DNA of 64,000 nt from Deltaproteobacteria bacterium (GTDB lineage Bacteria > Myxococcota_A > Polyangia > Polyangiales > Houyiibacteriaceae), in assembly GCA_017644045.1 (NCBI GenBank), contig JAEPMI010000005.1, positions 558,001-622,000 of the forward strand, in the 5' to 3' direction. Positions 8,132 to 16,807 of the stretch are shown one piece after another. A model generated the notes under the pieces. The model was given only the letters and a program-made list of their open reading frames with translations, was not told the DNA's origin and searched no databases. A program made the position numbers and the translations under genes. Positions within the stretch are counted from its first letter, which is position 1. Every line of letters begins with the position of its first letter.

Positions 8132-9820
8132 TCAGCGCGCGCGGGCGGGGAAGAAGTCGTCGTTGCCCGGGGTCCGAATCACGAGCCGGTACTCGCCGAC
8201 CTCGATGTCCTGGGCGATGCCGACCGTGGTGCGGTAGGCGCCACTCGGCCCGGTCACCGTGACCCCGAGCAGTCGCTCACGGGCACCGCGGAGGAGCACC
8301 TCGACCCGCAACCCCTCGACGCCCTGCCCGTCCGGGTCGAGCGCGTGGCCACTCACCGAGAGGGAGCGGCCTCGGAAGACCTCGTAGTTGCTCGTGTCGA
8401 CGGTCAGTCGCAGCGGCCGACCGCGGCTCTCCGGCTCCGGCGTCGAGAAGAGCCCACCGCCCTCGCCCGCCTCGCCCTCGGCGCCGGGACCGACGCCCTG
8501 GCCGGCGACCCCCTCGCTGCCGTAGCGACTCGCTTCGGCGAAGGCCTCCCCCTCGCCCTCGCGGAGCCCCTGGACCTGCGAGCCGCTGAGCTGGGAGTAG
8601 CTCTGCCGGTACGCCTCGGGCTGGGGGAGCGGGTCCGCCTCACGCGGCCGGTACACCGGTCGGTCGCCGCCGCCGTGGTTCTCCAGCGCGTTCGCCGCGC
8701 CGCCCAGGTCGATGCGCATCCAGCCGACGTCCATGAGCTTCACCTCCACCCAGGCGTGGGCCTCGTTCATCACGAAGCGGGCGGGCAAGCCGAGCGCCTG
8801 GGCCGTGATCACGAAGGCGTAGGCGCGGTGCCGACAGACGCCGCGCTGCGCCTCGGCGAGGTCGCGGAAGATGTTGCCGGTGTCGGGCGGTGGCTCGTCG
8901 GACTCGACGAAGGAGCGGAAGTGCTCGGTGAGCGCCCGCAGCGCCGTCGGGAGGTCCGAGTCCCGCGAGACGCCGATGGTGCGCGCGAAACGGATGGCCT
9001 CGGCTTCCGTGGTCGCGTCGAGCGGGAAGACCTCTTCGGCGAGCGCGTCGACCGGGACCTCCGGGATGGCGCGCGCGTTGAAGTACTCCCGGGGCGCGTC
9101 GGTCAGGAAGGTCACGCGCACCAGGCCCATGCGGGATGGCGCGACGGCGAAGAAGTTGTCCGCCGCGTCCTTCTCGATGCGCAGGTCGACCTCGGGCTCC
9201 GTGCTCATCGTGAGCAGCCGAGACTCCGGCGACACCGAGGGGAAGGGCACGCGGTCGCCGGCGGTGAAGTCGAGCACCACGCTCCCCCAGAACCGGTCGC
9301 GCGCTCGGCCATCGGTAGCCGCTGCGATCGCGCCCTCCATGGGGACCGGCGTGATCTCGTTCGGCCGAGCGACCCCGAGCACTGGCACGCCGCTGTCGGA
9401 GCGCACGACCGCGTCGAGCGCGCTGACCCGCTTGAAGGGCGCGATGGACGGCGAGAAGACGGTGAAGTAGCCGAGGCTCCCTTCGAGCGACGTGATCCGG
9501 TCCGGCCGGAACGTGGGCGACCGGCGACCCGGCGCGTCTCGACCGGTGCCGGTCGGATCGGGCGGGGCGACCATCGCGCGCTCGTTCGAGCGGAGCGCAC
9601 CGCCGCGGGGGGCGCTGAGCATCTCCCCCTCGTAGAGGATCGCCTCCGGGGTCGCGTCGCGGCCGAGCACCATCCCAGCCTGGTCGTCGGTGTCGACCTC
9701 GGGGACGAACTCGTGCAGCACGTGGTCGTCGTCGGCTCGGGCGTCGGTCACGAGAACGACCAGCGCGAGGGCCGCGAGCAATCGGAGGCCGCGAGGAGAA
9801 CCAGACATCGAGGGCGTCAT
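8132..9820 (-). CDS. Secreted transglutaminase-like protein
   Basis: A protein of up to 562 residues with a signal sequence (LLAALALVVLVTDARADD). The transglutaminase-like (papain-fold) core at about 300-400 shows the triad in the usual order: Cys in RGVCRHRAYAF, His in NEAHAWVEV, Asp in GWMRIDLGG. A Gly/Glu-rich linker follows, and the C-terminus looks like an Ig-like or carboxypeptidase-regulatory domain (SVSGHALDPDGQGVEGL, GAYRTTVGI). Bacterial members are mostly proteases, so protein cross-linking should not be assumed. The start at 9820 lies one base after the histidine-kinase stop (TAGGATG), suggesting coupling; an alternative ATG is at 9808. Confidence 0.82.
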   Translation of the reverse strand: MTPSMSGSPRGLRLLAALALVVLVTDARADDDHVLHEFVPEVDTDDQAGMVLGRDATPEAILYEGEMLSAPRGGALRSNERAMVAPPDPTGTGRDAPGRRSPTFRPDRITSLEGSLGYFTVFSPSIAPFKRVSALDAVVRSDSGVPVLGVARPNEITPVPMEGAIAAATDGRARDRFWGSVVLDFTAGDRVPFPSVSPESRLLTMSTEPEVDLRIEKDAADNFFAVAPSRMGLVRVTFLTDAPREYFNARAIPEVPVDALAEEVFPLDATTEAEAIRFARTIGVSRDSDLPTALRALTEHFRSFVESDEPPPDTGNIFRDLAEAQRGVCRHRAYAFVITAQALGLPARFVMNEAHAWVEVKLMDVGWMRIDLGGAANALENHGGGDRPVYRPREADPLPQPEAYRQSYSQLSGSQVQGLREGEGEAFAEASRYGSEGVAGQGVGPGAEGEAGEGGGLFSTPEPESRGRPLRLTVDTSNYEVFRGRSLSVSGHALDPDGQGVEGLRVEVLLRGARERLLGVTVTGPSGAYRTTVGIAQDIEVGEYRLVIRTPGNDDFFPARAR

Positions 9821-9821
9821 C

Positions 9822-11858
9822 CTAACCGTCGACAACGGCCGTGGCTTCCGGTTCCGATTGACGCTGACGCACGATGGCATCGATGGCCTCGACCAGGCTC
9901 TGGAAATGCAGGGGCTTGAGGTGCACCCGCCGCCGATTCCGCTCCACGAACTGGCTGCCCTCGGCCGACTGGGTGCCGCCCGTGATGAAGAGGAAGCGTT
10001 CGTCGAGCTCCGGCCGCTCGGCCACGGCCGCGGCGTGGAGCGCGGGCCCGCTGAGCAGCGGCATCGCCAGGTCACAGAGGATCGCGGCGTAGCGGTCCCC
10101 CGATTCGAGCAGGCGTTGGAGCCCCGCGCGCGGGTCCTGCTCGACCTCCACGTCGTAGCCTCGAAGGGCGCGCGCCAGCGCTCGGCCCACCATCGCGTCG
10201 TCGTCGATGACCAGCAGCCGCGTGTCCGGCCGCGACGTCACCAGTGGACGCGGGCTCGTCTCCGGCTTTTGGGTGGCGCTGGTCTGATGGGTGGCCAGCT
10301 CGATCCGGACGGTGGTGCCCATCCCGAGCGACGACCGGAGCTCGATGGTGCCGCCGAAGGACTGAACGATCTCCCGACACACGTGCAGACCGAGCCCGGT
10401 CCCGAGCTCGACCGACTTCGTCGTATAGAAGGGCTCGAAGACGCGCGCGAGCGCCTCGTCGGAGATGCCGATGCCCGAGTCTTCCACCTCGATGAAGGTG
10501 TGGGCGACGCCGACCGGTCCACTTCGGACCAAGACCTGTCGTTGGCTCTCCGGAACGCCGTAGAACGAGTGCGATGCGTTGAGGAGGAGGTTCATCAGAA
10601 CCTGGACGAGCCGAGGCTCGTTCGCCTGGATCTGTGGCACTGGCTCCATGAGCGCCACGGATACCTCGATCCCCTCGAGGCGGAGCTTTGACAGTCGGAG
10701 CGCAGCGTCGACGGCACGCTGCAGTCCCACCGGCTCGAGCTCCTGCCGCGCTGGACGCGTGATGGCGCGCAGCTCCTGCGTGATCTTTCGGATGCGCGCG
10801 ACTCCGTCGAGGAGGTCCACGGCCATCGTTTCGATCCGCTCCAGGTCGGGCGGTGCCTCCGTCGCCAAGCGTGCGATGACTTCGGCGTTCAGCTGCATCG
10901 AGGTCAACGGGTTGTTGATCTCGTGCGCCATCGTCGCGGCCATCAGCGCGAGCGAGTCGAGACGCTCCGAGTGCACCAGCTCCGACTGCATCAGCCGCTG
11001 CTCGGTGATGTCTTGGAACACGCCGAAGATGGACACCAACTCGCCCGTGAGCGGATCGAGCTCCGGGCGCGCCCTCGAGCGGACCCACCGGATGGCGCCG
11101 TCCGAGCGAAACAGGCGCAGCTCGAACGCAAAAGGCTCGCTGCTGTCCATCGCCTTCGACAGCAGCTTGACCACCCGCTCCCGGTCGTCGGGGTGGTACG
11201 CGGCGATGGCGGTATCCACGGTCGGGGTGTACTGCTCCGGGTCCAGCCCGTGAATCTCGAAGATCTCAGGCGACCAGAAGAGGCTCCCGTCGTCGTGCAT
11301 GACCCGCCAGTGGCCGATCTTGGTGAGCCCCTCGGCGAGGCGCATCCAACGAAGGGTTCGCTCGACCCGCCGAGCCTCGACTCGCTGCTCCAGCGCGTCC
11401 ACGACCGCCTCGGCCAACAGTTGGAGCGTGGCCTCTTGCTCGCTCGTGAGCCCACGCGGCTTCGTATCGACCACGCAGAGCGTACCCAGGTTTCCCGCCG
11501 CGGTGACGAGGGGTGCCCCCGCGTAGAAACGAACGCCCCTCTCTCCATGCACCACGGGGTCGTCGGTGAAGCGTTCGTCTTCCGCCGCGTCCGGGACCAC
11601 GAGCACCCGATCCTGGAGGATCGCATGGGAACAGATGGCGTGGACCCGTGGCACTTCGTCTACGCCGACCCCACAACGAGCCTTGAACCACTGCCGGTCC
11701 TCCGCGACGAGCGACACCAGCGCGATCGGTGCACCCGTCACGTGCTGGGCCAGCTTCACCAAACGGTCGAATACCGGCTCCGGGGCCGTGTCGAGAACCG
11801 CCAGCGCCTCGAGATACTCGAGACGAGTCTTCTCGTCGGGAGGCAGTGGGGCCGCCAT
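9822..11858 (-). CDS. GAF-PAS hybrid sensor histidine kinase with receiver domain
   Basis: A soluble 678-residue two-component protein. In order: GAF domain (about 23-160, ICSHAIL and FYAGAPLVT), PAS domain with PAC tail (about 190-290), HisKA with phospho-acceptor AHEINNPLTS (His 312), HATPase with N-box LLNASHS (about 427), the G1 box DSGIGIS and G2 box GTGLGLHV, and a C-terminal receiver with phospho-acceptor in ILCDLAMP (Asp about 596) and the Lys in HLKP. No membrane segment is visible, so the signal is cytoplasmic. No separate response regulator gene is nearby, so output is through its own receiver or a distant partner. Its stop abuts the transglutaminase-like gene; a functional link is unproven. 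Confidence 0.92.
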   Translation of the reverse strand: MAAPLPPDEKTRLEYLEALAVLDTAPEPVFDRLVKLAQHVTGAPIALVSLVAEDRQWFKARCGVGVDEVPRVHAICSHAILQDRVLVVPDAAEDERFTDDPVVHGERGVRFYAGAPLVTAAGNLGTLCVVDTKPRGLTSEQEATLQLLAEAVVDALEQRVEARRVERTLRWMRLAEGLTKIGHWRVMHDDGSLFWSPEIFEIHGLDPEQYTPTVDTAIAAYHPDDRERVVKLLSKAMDSSEPFAFELRLFRSDGAIRWVRSRARPELDPLTGELVSIFGVFQDITEQRLMQSELVHSERLDSLALMAATMAHEINNPLTSMQLNAEVIARLATEAPPDLERIETMAVDLLDGVARIRKITQELRAITRPARQELEPVGLQRAVDAALRLSKLRLEGIEVSVALMEPVPQIQANEPRLVQVLMNLLLNASHSFYGVPESQRQVLVRSGPVGVAHTFIEVEDSGIGISDEALARVFEPFYTTKSVELGTGLGLHVCREIVQSFGGTIELRSSLGMGTTVRIELATHQTSATQKPETSPRPLVTSRPDTRLLVIDDDAMVGRALARALRGYDVEVEQDPRAGLQRLLESGDRYAAILCDLAMPLLSGPALHAAAVAERPELDERFLFITGGTQSAEGSQFVERNRRRVHLKPLHFQSLVEAIDAIVRQRQSEPEATAVVDG

Positions 11859-11986
11859 CGGACCATCGAAGTTAGCGTCCGTCGCGCTCGCTGACCATGG
11901 AGGGAGAGCAAGGTTCGCGTTTTGTGGGGCAAACGAGGACGCTTCGACGCTGGACCAAACCTGAAACGCGTTCCATACCTAGGGGT

Positions 11987-13627
11987 ATGCGCCCTTCCCT
12001 CCCCTTGCTTCTCCTCGCGTGCGCCGCCCTCGTCGCCTGTGGCGACGACGACGGTGACACGACCTCCACCGACGCCGGTCCGGACCCCGTCGACATGCCG
12101 ACCCCGGAGGTGGATGCGTTCGTCCCCGATCCGGACGTCTGCGACGAGCTCGACCTCGCGCGCGAGCCGTTCGAGGCCGGTGGCGCCGCCGTGATGGGCG
12201 GGCTGGCCGGCGACTTCACGGTGCAGACGACCGAGGGCGCGTGGGTCTTCTCGGAGGAGCACAGCGGCTGCGAGTCGTACGTGTTCGTGACCTACGGACC
12301 GACCGACTATGGCAACGGGCTCTGGGCCAGCGTGCCCGACGGTCTCTACCTCGATGGGCCGCGGAACGCGCACTACTTCATCGGGACCTACGAGACCGAC
12401 CCCGCGGCGATCACGGCCCGGCTGGCGACGATGCAGGCCGCGCTCGACGAGGGCTTCGACTTCCACGGCGTCTCCGAAGCGGACCGAGCGTTCTGGCGCG
12501 AGCACATTCACTTCGTGAACCAGCCGATGAACGAGATCGACGGCAGCGTCGGCACGCTCCTGACCGCCACGCCGGTCTTCGCCATGGCGATCGATCGCGC
12601 GCAACACTTCGATCCGCTCGGCTCCCTCTTCGAGGTGCGCGGCGGCGGCTTCCAGCCGAACCTCGGCATGGCCGCGTACGGACCGCACTGGTTCAATTAC
12701 CTCTACGACCTCGAGGTCGGCCTCGACGGTGCCGACGCGATGGTGTTCCCGCTCATGCCGGGCGAGACGCTGACCGATCGGATCATCGAGCGGAGCGTCA
12801 CCCTGCCCGACGCGTCCACCATGGCGGGCTTCGATACGCTCGAGCTCGACGTCCAGGTGCACTGCTTCCTCGACCCCGCGGGGTGCAGCGAATGGGACCG
12901 CATCGCGCACATCTTCCTCTGCATTGCCGAGGGTGACGACGCGTGCGCCGAGACCCGCGAGCTCGTTCGTTGGATCACCCCCTACTCCCGCCCCGGTCGA
13001 CGACGCTGGGTGATGGACGCCTCGTCGCTGCTACCGCTGATGAGCGAGGGCGGGGACCAGACCTTCCGCATCGTGATGGGCCCGGAGTGGGAAGAGGCGA
13101 CCGAGCGCGAGATCACCATCTCGCTGCGGCTCGCCGACCGCCGCGACGAGCAGCCGCTCGCGGCCGAGCTCGCGTTCACCGGCGGCAACTTCGACGCGAC
13201 CTACAACGAGGGTCGCGACCCCTACGTGACCACCATCCCCGCGGGCGCGACCAAGGTGGAGCTCGTGGCGATCATCAGTGGTCACGGTCAGACCGACGGC
13301 GACAACTGCGCCGAGTGGTGCAACCACGTCCACACCTTCACCGCGAACGGCAACGAGCACGTGCTCGACTTCGAGGGCCAGGCGGGCCAGGCGAAGGGCT
13401 GCGCCGAGCGCTCGGCCGAAGGGGTCGTTCCCGGCCAGTGGGGCAACTGGGCACCGCTCCGCGCCGGTTGGTGCCCGGGCCTCCCGGTCGAGATGCTGCG
13501 CATCGACGTCACCGCTGACGTGACGCCCGGCGAAGAGGCCACGTTCACGTACACTGGTGGATTCGACGGCGGCGAGCCGCGCGGCGGCACCATGTCGCTC
13601 TCGGCCTACGTCGTCGCCTCCGAATGA
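11987..13627 (+). CDS. PNGase F-like peptide-N-glycosidase lipoprotein
   Basis: Starts at the ATG at 11987 (AGGGGT just upstream); the signal ends in the lipobox LVACGDDDG, giving 546 residues. The C-terminal half matches the two jelly-roll domains of PNGase F-type amidases: an N-domain segment with CSEWDRIAHIFL, which carries the Asp expected for catalysis, and a C-domain with the conserved series GHGQTDGDNCAEWCNHVHTF, then CAERSAEG, GQWGNWAPLRAGWCPG. These enzymes cut the glycosylamine bond of N-glycans on Asn. The first 200 residues are an extra domain I do not recognise. Location is likely the cell surface, so it may deglycosylate prey or host glycoproteins; that role is inferred. It is divergent from the kinase gene. 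Confidence 0.8.
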   Translation: MRPSLPLLLLACAALVACGDDDGDTTSTDAGPDPVDMPTPEVDAFVPDPDVCDELDLAREPFEAGGAAVMGGLAGDFTVQTTEGAWVFSEEHSGCESYVFVTYGPTDYGNGLWASVPDGLYLDGPRNAHYFIGTYETDPAAITARLATMQAALDEGFDFHGVSEADRAFWREHIHFVNQPMNEIDGSVGTLLTATPVFAMAIDRAQHFDPLGSLFEVRGGGFQPNLGMAAYGPHWFNYLYDLEVGLDGADAMVFPLMPGETLTDRIIERSVTLPDASTMAGFDTLELDVQVHCFLDPAGCSEWDRIAHIFLCIAEGDDACAETRELVRWITPYSRPGRRRWVMDASSLLPLMSEGGDQTFRIVMGPEWEEATEREITISLRLADRRDEQPLAAELAFTGGNFDATYNEGRDPYVTTIPAGATKVELVAIISGHGQTDGDNCAEWCNHVHTFTANGNEHVLDFEGQAGQAKGCAERSAEGVVPGQWGNWAPLRAGWCPGLPVEMLRIDVTADVTPGEEATFTYTGGFDGGEPRGGTMSLSAYVVASE

Positions 13628-13648
13628 GGTGGGTGTGGGCTTTCTCCT

Positions 13649-13679
13649 GACCGGTTGGCCCTCACGGGACTAACCGGTC
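13649..13679. promoter_or_regulatory. Stem-loop ahead of the lipoprotein start
   Basis: Arms GACCGGTT and AACCGGTC with a 15-base loop lie between the PNGase-like stop (13627) and the next ATG (13684). It has no U-tract. It could be a weak terminator, an operator or an mRNA hairpin close to the ribosome-binding region. Confidence 0.4.
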
Positions 13680-13683
13680 GGTC

Positions 13684-14898
13684 ATGAGAGCTTCGTTCAC
13701 CCTCGCGCTGGTCCTCGCCCTCGGCTGCGGCGACGACGACGATCGCGCCGACGTCGACGCGTTCGTCGCCGACTCCGCCATGCCGATGGACGCGTCGTCC
13801 GACGGTGGCTCCGACGACGACGCATTCATCCCCGATGGCGGACCCGAGGTCTGCGTTCGCGAGGCCGCGCCGGCCGACCGCGCGCGCTTCGTGGTCGTCG
13901 CGCATCCCTTCGTGCCCAACTACGAGGTGCTCGCGCTCGACACGGACGGCGCGCTGACCCGGCCGGGCACCACCTTCCTGATGGGCAAGGCGGCCGAGGC
14001 GCCGATCGTGTTCACCGCCGACGGCGAGATCGGGATCGTTCCCCAGGACGACGGCTCGCTCGGCGTCTTCCGGATCGACGCGAGCGGCGACGTGGACGTG
14101 GTCCATGCGAGCTACGAAGGCGAGTTCTACGCGAGCCGCGTGGTGATGGACCCGGACGGGAACACCGCGTGGGTGCTCGACTCGCAGTGGCGTGAGAGCG
14201 GCGGCGGCCTCTACCGGATCGAGTTCGACTGCGACGGTCGCATCGTGAACGAGACGATGGTCGCCCCCTCGCGGCTCGCCTATGGGATGGGCTTCGAAGC
14301 CGACGGCAGCGCCATCATCGCCGCCAAGGACATCCTCTCGACCACCCTCGGCCCCGACGTGCATCGGGTCGATCTGACGGGCCCCACGGTCGACGCCAGC
14401 GCCGAGGTCTTCGCCGACGACGACTGGATCGTCGCCGGCTTCGACCTGACGGCGAGCCATGCCTTCCTCGGCGACAACGCTGGCTTCAGCGCCACGCCCA
14501 ACAGCGTCGCCGTGGTGGGGCTCGGTGAGACGGCGCTCCAGGAGCTACAGACGGTCCCGGTGGAAGACCCGGCGTCGATCCTCGCCTCGCCCTTCGACGA
14601 CGTGGTCCTGGTGGTCAGCGCCTTCGGCGACGCGATCTTCGAGTTCGGCTACGACCCCGGCGAGCCCGAGCCGCTCACCGCGCGCGGCGAGCTGAGCTAC
14701 ACCACGCGCGGTCCGGCGCTGCCGACCGTCGGCACCATGCTCCGCCGCGGCAGCCTCGAAGGGCTCGCCTTCGTCGCCGAGAACGTCGCAGTGCGGCGCA
14801 TCCAGTTCGAGGGCGGCGGCGTCGTCACCGACCTCGGCCCCTTCGAGCTCGGCGAGGGCCTCGAGTCGATCGCGGGCGCCATCGGCGTGCAGCCCTGA
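13684..14898 (+). CDS. Propeller-like lipoprotein of unknown function
   Basis: A 404-residue lipoprotein: signal with lipobox LALGCGDDDD, then an acidic Asp/Ser/Gly linker to about residue 55, then repeated beta-rich units with DTDGAL, TADGEIGIVPQDDGSLGVF, DPDGNTAWVLDSQW and FDDVVLVVSAFGDAIFEFGY. The periodic strand-turn pattern resembles a seven-bladed beta-propeller such as YncE/lactonase-like folds, but I see no lactonase ligand set. It lies 56 bases downstream of the PNGase-like gene on the same strand and may be co-expressed with it. Function unknown. Confidence 0.7.
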   Translation: MRASFTLALVLALGCGDDDDRADVDAFVADSAMPMDASSDGGSDDDAFIPDGGPEVCVREAAPADRARFVVVAHPFVPNYEVLALDTDGALTRPGTTFLMGKAAEAPIVFTADGEIGIVPQDDGSLGVFRIDASGDVDVVHASYEGEFYASRVVMDPDGNTAWVLDSQWRESGGGLYRIEFDCDGRIVNETMVAPSRLAYGMGFEADGSAIIAAKDILSTTLGPDVHRVDLTGPTVDASAEVFADDDWIVAGFDLTASHAFLGDNAGFSATPNSVAVVGLGETALQELQTVPVEDPASILASPFDDVVLVVSAFGDAIFEFGYDPGEPEPLTARGELSYTTRGPALPTVGTMLRRGSLEGLAFVAENVAVRRIQFEGGGVVTDLGPFELGEGLESIAGAIGVQP

Positions 14899-14934
14899 AG
14901 GACGTCGCGCCTACGGTTCTGCATGGAGCCGTCG

Positions 14935-14959
14935 GCCTCGGGTCCCAGTGGGCCGAGGC
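14935..14959. terminator. Putative bidirectional terminator hairpin
   Basis: GCCTCGG and CCGAGGC arms with an 11-base loop lie in the 80-base gap between two convergent genes. There is no T-run on either side, so assignment as a terminator rests on position and dyad only. Confidence 0.4.
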
Positions 14960-14978
14960 GCGAGCCCACGGGTGAGTC

Positions 14979-15353
14979 CTAGTTCGAGCTGAGGATGCGC
15001 CGCACGCCCTGGCCGCTGTGGGACAGGAGCGCGTCGCGGGCCACGCCGCCGCCGAGGGAGGCGAGCATGAGCGGCTGGCCTTCGAGCTCGAGATGCCGGA
15101 CGGCGACCTCGCCGCCGCGGAGCAGCGGGGGAAGCCGCATACCCATCGGCGAGCGCGAGAGGAGCGGTGCGTAGGCCCCGAGCTCCTCGCAGACCGTCGA
15201 GTCACCGGCGCCGGCGAGGACCAGGCCGGCGTCGTCGACCACGACGAGGGCTTCGATCTTCCCCTGCTCTCGCGTGTGCTCGAGCTGGTAGCGGAGGGCG
15301 TGGTGGCGGTCGGCGCTGCGGCGCGAGCGCCGCTCCTGGAGCATCCAAATCAT
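14979..15353 (-). CDS. Small protein, possibly roadblock/LC7-like
   Basis: A 124-residue cytosolic protein. The start at 15353 was chosen because the upstream frame shows no coding character and runs across the divergent promoter region. The centre has alternating strands (IEALVVVDDAGLVLAGAGDSTVCEELGAYAPLLS, then PLLRGGEVAVRHLELEGQPLMLASLGGG) that resemble the roadblock/LC7 fold, in which proteins such as MglB act on small GTPases. The resemblance is structural in feel rather than motif-based, so this stays tentative. It is divergent from the ArsA-like gene, across a perfect 12-base palindrome. Confidence 0.55.
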   Translation of the reverse strand: MIWMLQERRSRRSADRHHALRYQLEHTREQGKIEALVVVDDAGLVLAGAGDSTVCEELGAYAPLLSRSPMGMRLPPLLRGGEVAVRHLELEGQPLMLASLGGGVARDALLSHSGQGVRRILSSN

Positions 15354-15401
15354 GCGTTCGTTCCTCGGAGACGGGTGCGTCTCGGGTCTGTGTGACTGAA
15401 A

Positions 15402-15413
15402 CCTACATGTAGG
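15402..15413. promoter_or_regulatory. 12-base palindrome in a divergent promoter
   Basis: CCTACATGTAGG is a perfect dyad placed 49 bases from the start of the small minus-strand gene and 98 bases from the ArsA-like start. It sits in a short AT-rich patch (AACCTACATGTAGGATAAA). A regulator binding there could control both genes. No regulator gene adjoins it. Confidence 0.45.
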
Positions 15414-15510
15414 ATAAACAGGCCGCGGAGAGCCTGGAAAGAAAGTGACGAGGCCGGGCGCGCAGGCCGAGCAGTGGCCAGATCGAGCCAGTTGCACTAG
15501 ACCCGCGGCG

Positions 15511-16671
15511 ATGAGCGAAGCAGCGGCAGCCGGCCTCGGGAAGGTGCTCGACGAGCATCGCGTGGTGGTGACCGTCGGCAGCGGCGGCGTCGGGAAGACG
15601 ACGACCGCGGCGGCCCTCGCGGTCCAGGCGGCGAGCGAGGGCAAGCGCGTGCTCTGCCTGACCATCGACCCGGCCAAGCGGCTGGCGAACAGCCTCGGCC
15701 TGAACGAGATGACCACCGAAGAGCAGGTGGTGGACCCCGCCCTCTTCACGGAGAACGGCCTCGAGCTGAAAGGCCACCTGTCGGCGATGATGCTCGACAG
15801 CAAGAAGACCTTCGACGAGCTGGTCCAGACCACGGCTTCGAGCCCGGAGGTCGCCGAGCGGATCCTGAAGAACCGCATCTACCACTACGTGTCGAACGGC
15901 CTGGCGGGTGTGCAGGAGTACATGGCGATGGAGAAGCTCTACGCCGTGCGCCAGGACGACCGCTTCGATCTGATCGTGCTCGACACGCCGCCGACCTCGA
16001 ACGCGCTCGACTTCCTCGACGCCCCGGAGCGGATGGTCGACGCCATCGACAGCCCGGCGATGCGCTGGTTCATCGAGGCGATGGACAGCTCCGGCGGCCG
16101 CTTCTCGCTCGGCATTCTCGGCAAGGGCGCGGGGCTCGTGATGAAGGGGCTCAGCAAGCTGACCGGCGCGGGCTTCCTCGAGCAGGTCGCCGAGTTCGTC
16201 GGCGGGCTGAACGATCTCTTCGGCGGCTTCCGCCAGCGAGCGGCCGCGGTGAGCGGCGTGCTTCGCAGCCCGGAGGTCGCGTTCGTGGTCGTGACCTCGC
16301 CAGCGCCGATGGCCATCCGCGAGGCGTTCTTCTTCAGCGACCGACTCCGCGAGCTCGGGATGCGCCGCGACGGGATCGTGGTCAACGGCGTGCACTACCT
16401 GCTGAGCGAGCCGAGCGCGGACGAAGCCACGCTGCGTGCCGCCTGCGCCGAGGCGCTGCCCGACGTCGACCCCGGCTCGGCGGTCGACCGCATGGGCCGC
16501 GCCCTCGAGGACGAGCGCCTGCGCGCGGTCGCGGACCGCATCGAGTCCGACCGGCTGCGCAGCCGGGTCGGCAAAGAGACCACCTTCGTGGAGGTCCCGG
16601 CCTTCGATGAAGACGTGCACGACCTGCGCGCGCTGGCGAAGGTCGCCAGGCACTTGGTGTCCGCCGCGTGA
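15511..16671 (+). CDS. ArsA/GET3-family ATPase
   Basis: A 386-residue single-domain ATPase of the ArsA/GET3 type. The deviant Walker A GSGGVGKTTTAAALA lies at about 20-34, the switch region CLTIDPAKRLANSLG follows, and LDTPPTSNALDFLDAPERM is the Walker B/switch II segment. The start at 15511 was preferred to an upstream in-frame ATG that would add 22 residues of poor coding character. No arsenic-resistance gene (arsB, arsC, arsR) is near, so an arsenite pump role is unlikely; bacterial homologues also serve membrane-protein or other cargo functions. The client is unknown. Confidence 0.85.
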   Translation: MSEAAAAGLGKVLDEHRVVVTVGSGGVGKTTTAAALAVQAASEGKRVLCLTIDPAKRLANSLGLNEMTTEEQVVDPALFTENGLELKGHLSAMMLDSKKTFDELVQTTASSPEVAERILKNRIYHYVSNGLAGVQEYMAMEKLYAVRQDDRFDLIVLDTPPTSNALDFLDAPERMVDAIDSPAMRWFIEAMDSSGGRFSLGILGKGAGLVMKGLSKLTGAGFLEQVAEFVGGLNDLFGGFRQRAAAVSGVLRSPEVAFVVVTSPAPMAIREAFFFSDRLRELGMRRDGIVVNGVHYLLSEPSADEATLRAACAEALPDVDPGSAVDRMGRALEDERLRAVADRIESDRLRSRVGKETTFVEVPAFDEDVHDLRALAKVARHLVSAA

Positions 16672-16693
16672 GCGCGGCGCCAGAGGAAGAACA

Positions 16694-16793
16694 CCGCGGA
16701 CGAAGAGTCCGCGGCGCGAGCAACGCGAGCGGAGTCGGGGTGGGGCCCCGTCTCCGGCTCCGCCGGAGTGGGGCGGGGGCTGCATCAGCCCCC
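16694..16793 (+). promoter_or_regulatory. Three tandem hairpins in the glmU leader
   Basis: Three perfect dyads lie between the ATPase stop and glmU: CCGCGGAC/GTCCGCGG (16694-16714, loop GAAGA), CTCCGGC/GCCGGAG (16752-16768, loop TCC) and GGGGGCT/AGCCCCC (16775-16793, loop GCATC). The last one ends immediately before GGAAAGG, the likely ribosome-binding site. They could be terminators for the ATPase gene or a leader that controls glmU. None has a U-tract. Confidence 0.45.
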
Positions 16794-16807
16794 GGAAAGG
16801 AAAACAG

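Noticed and set aside
6185-9919. A 1244-codon plus-strand open frame
   Set aside because: It runs antisense to the site-2 protease, membrane protein and transglutaminase-like genes; its translation is Arg/Glu/His-rich and has no motifs. Long antisense frames are usual at this GC content.
15511-16671. Arsenite efflux ATPase
   Set aside because: ArsA motifs are present, but there is no arsB, arsR, arsC or arsD in the neighbourhood, and GET3-like roles fit equally.
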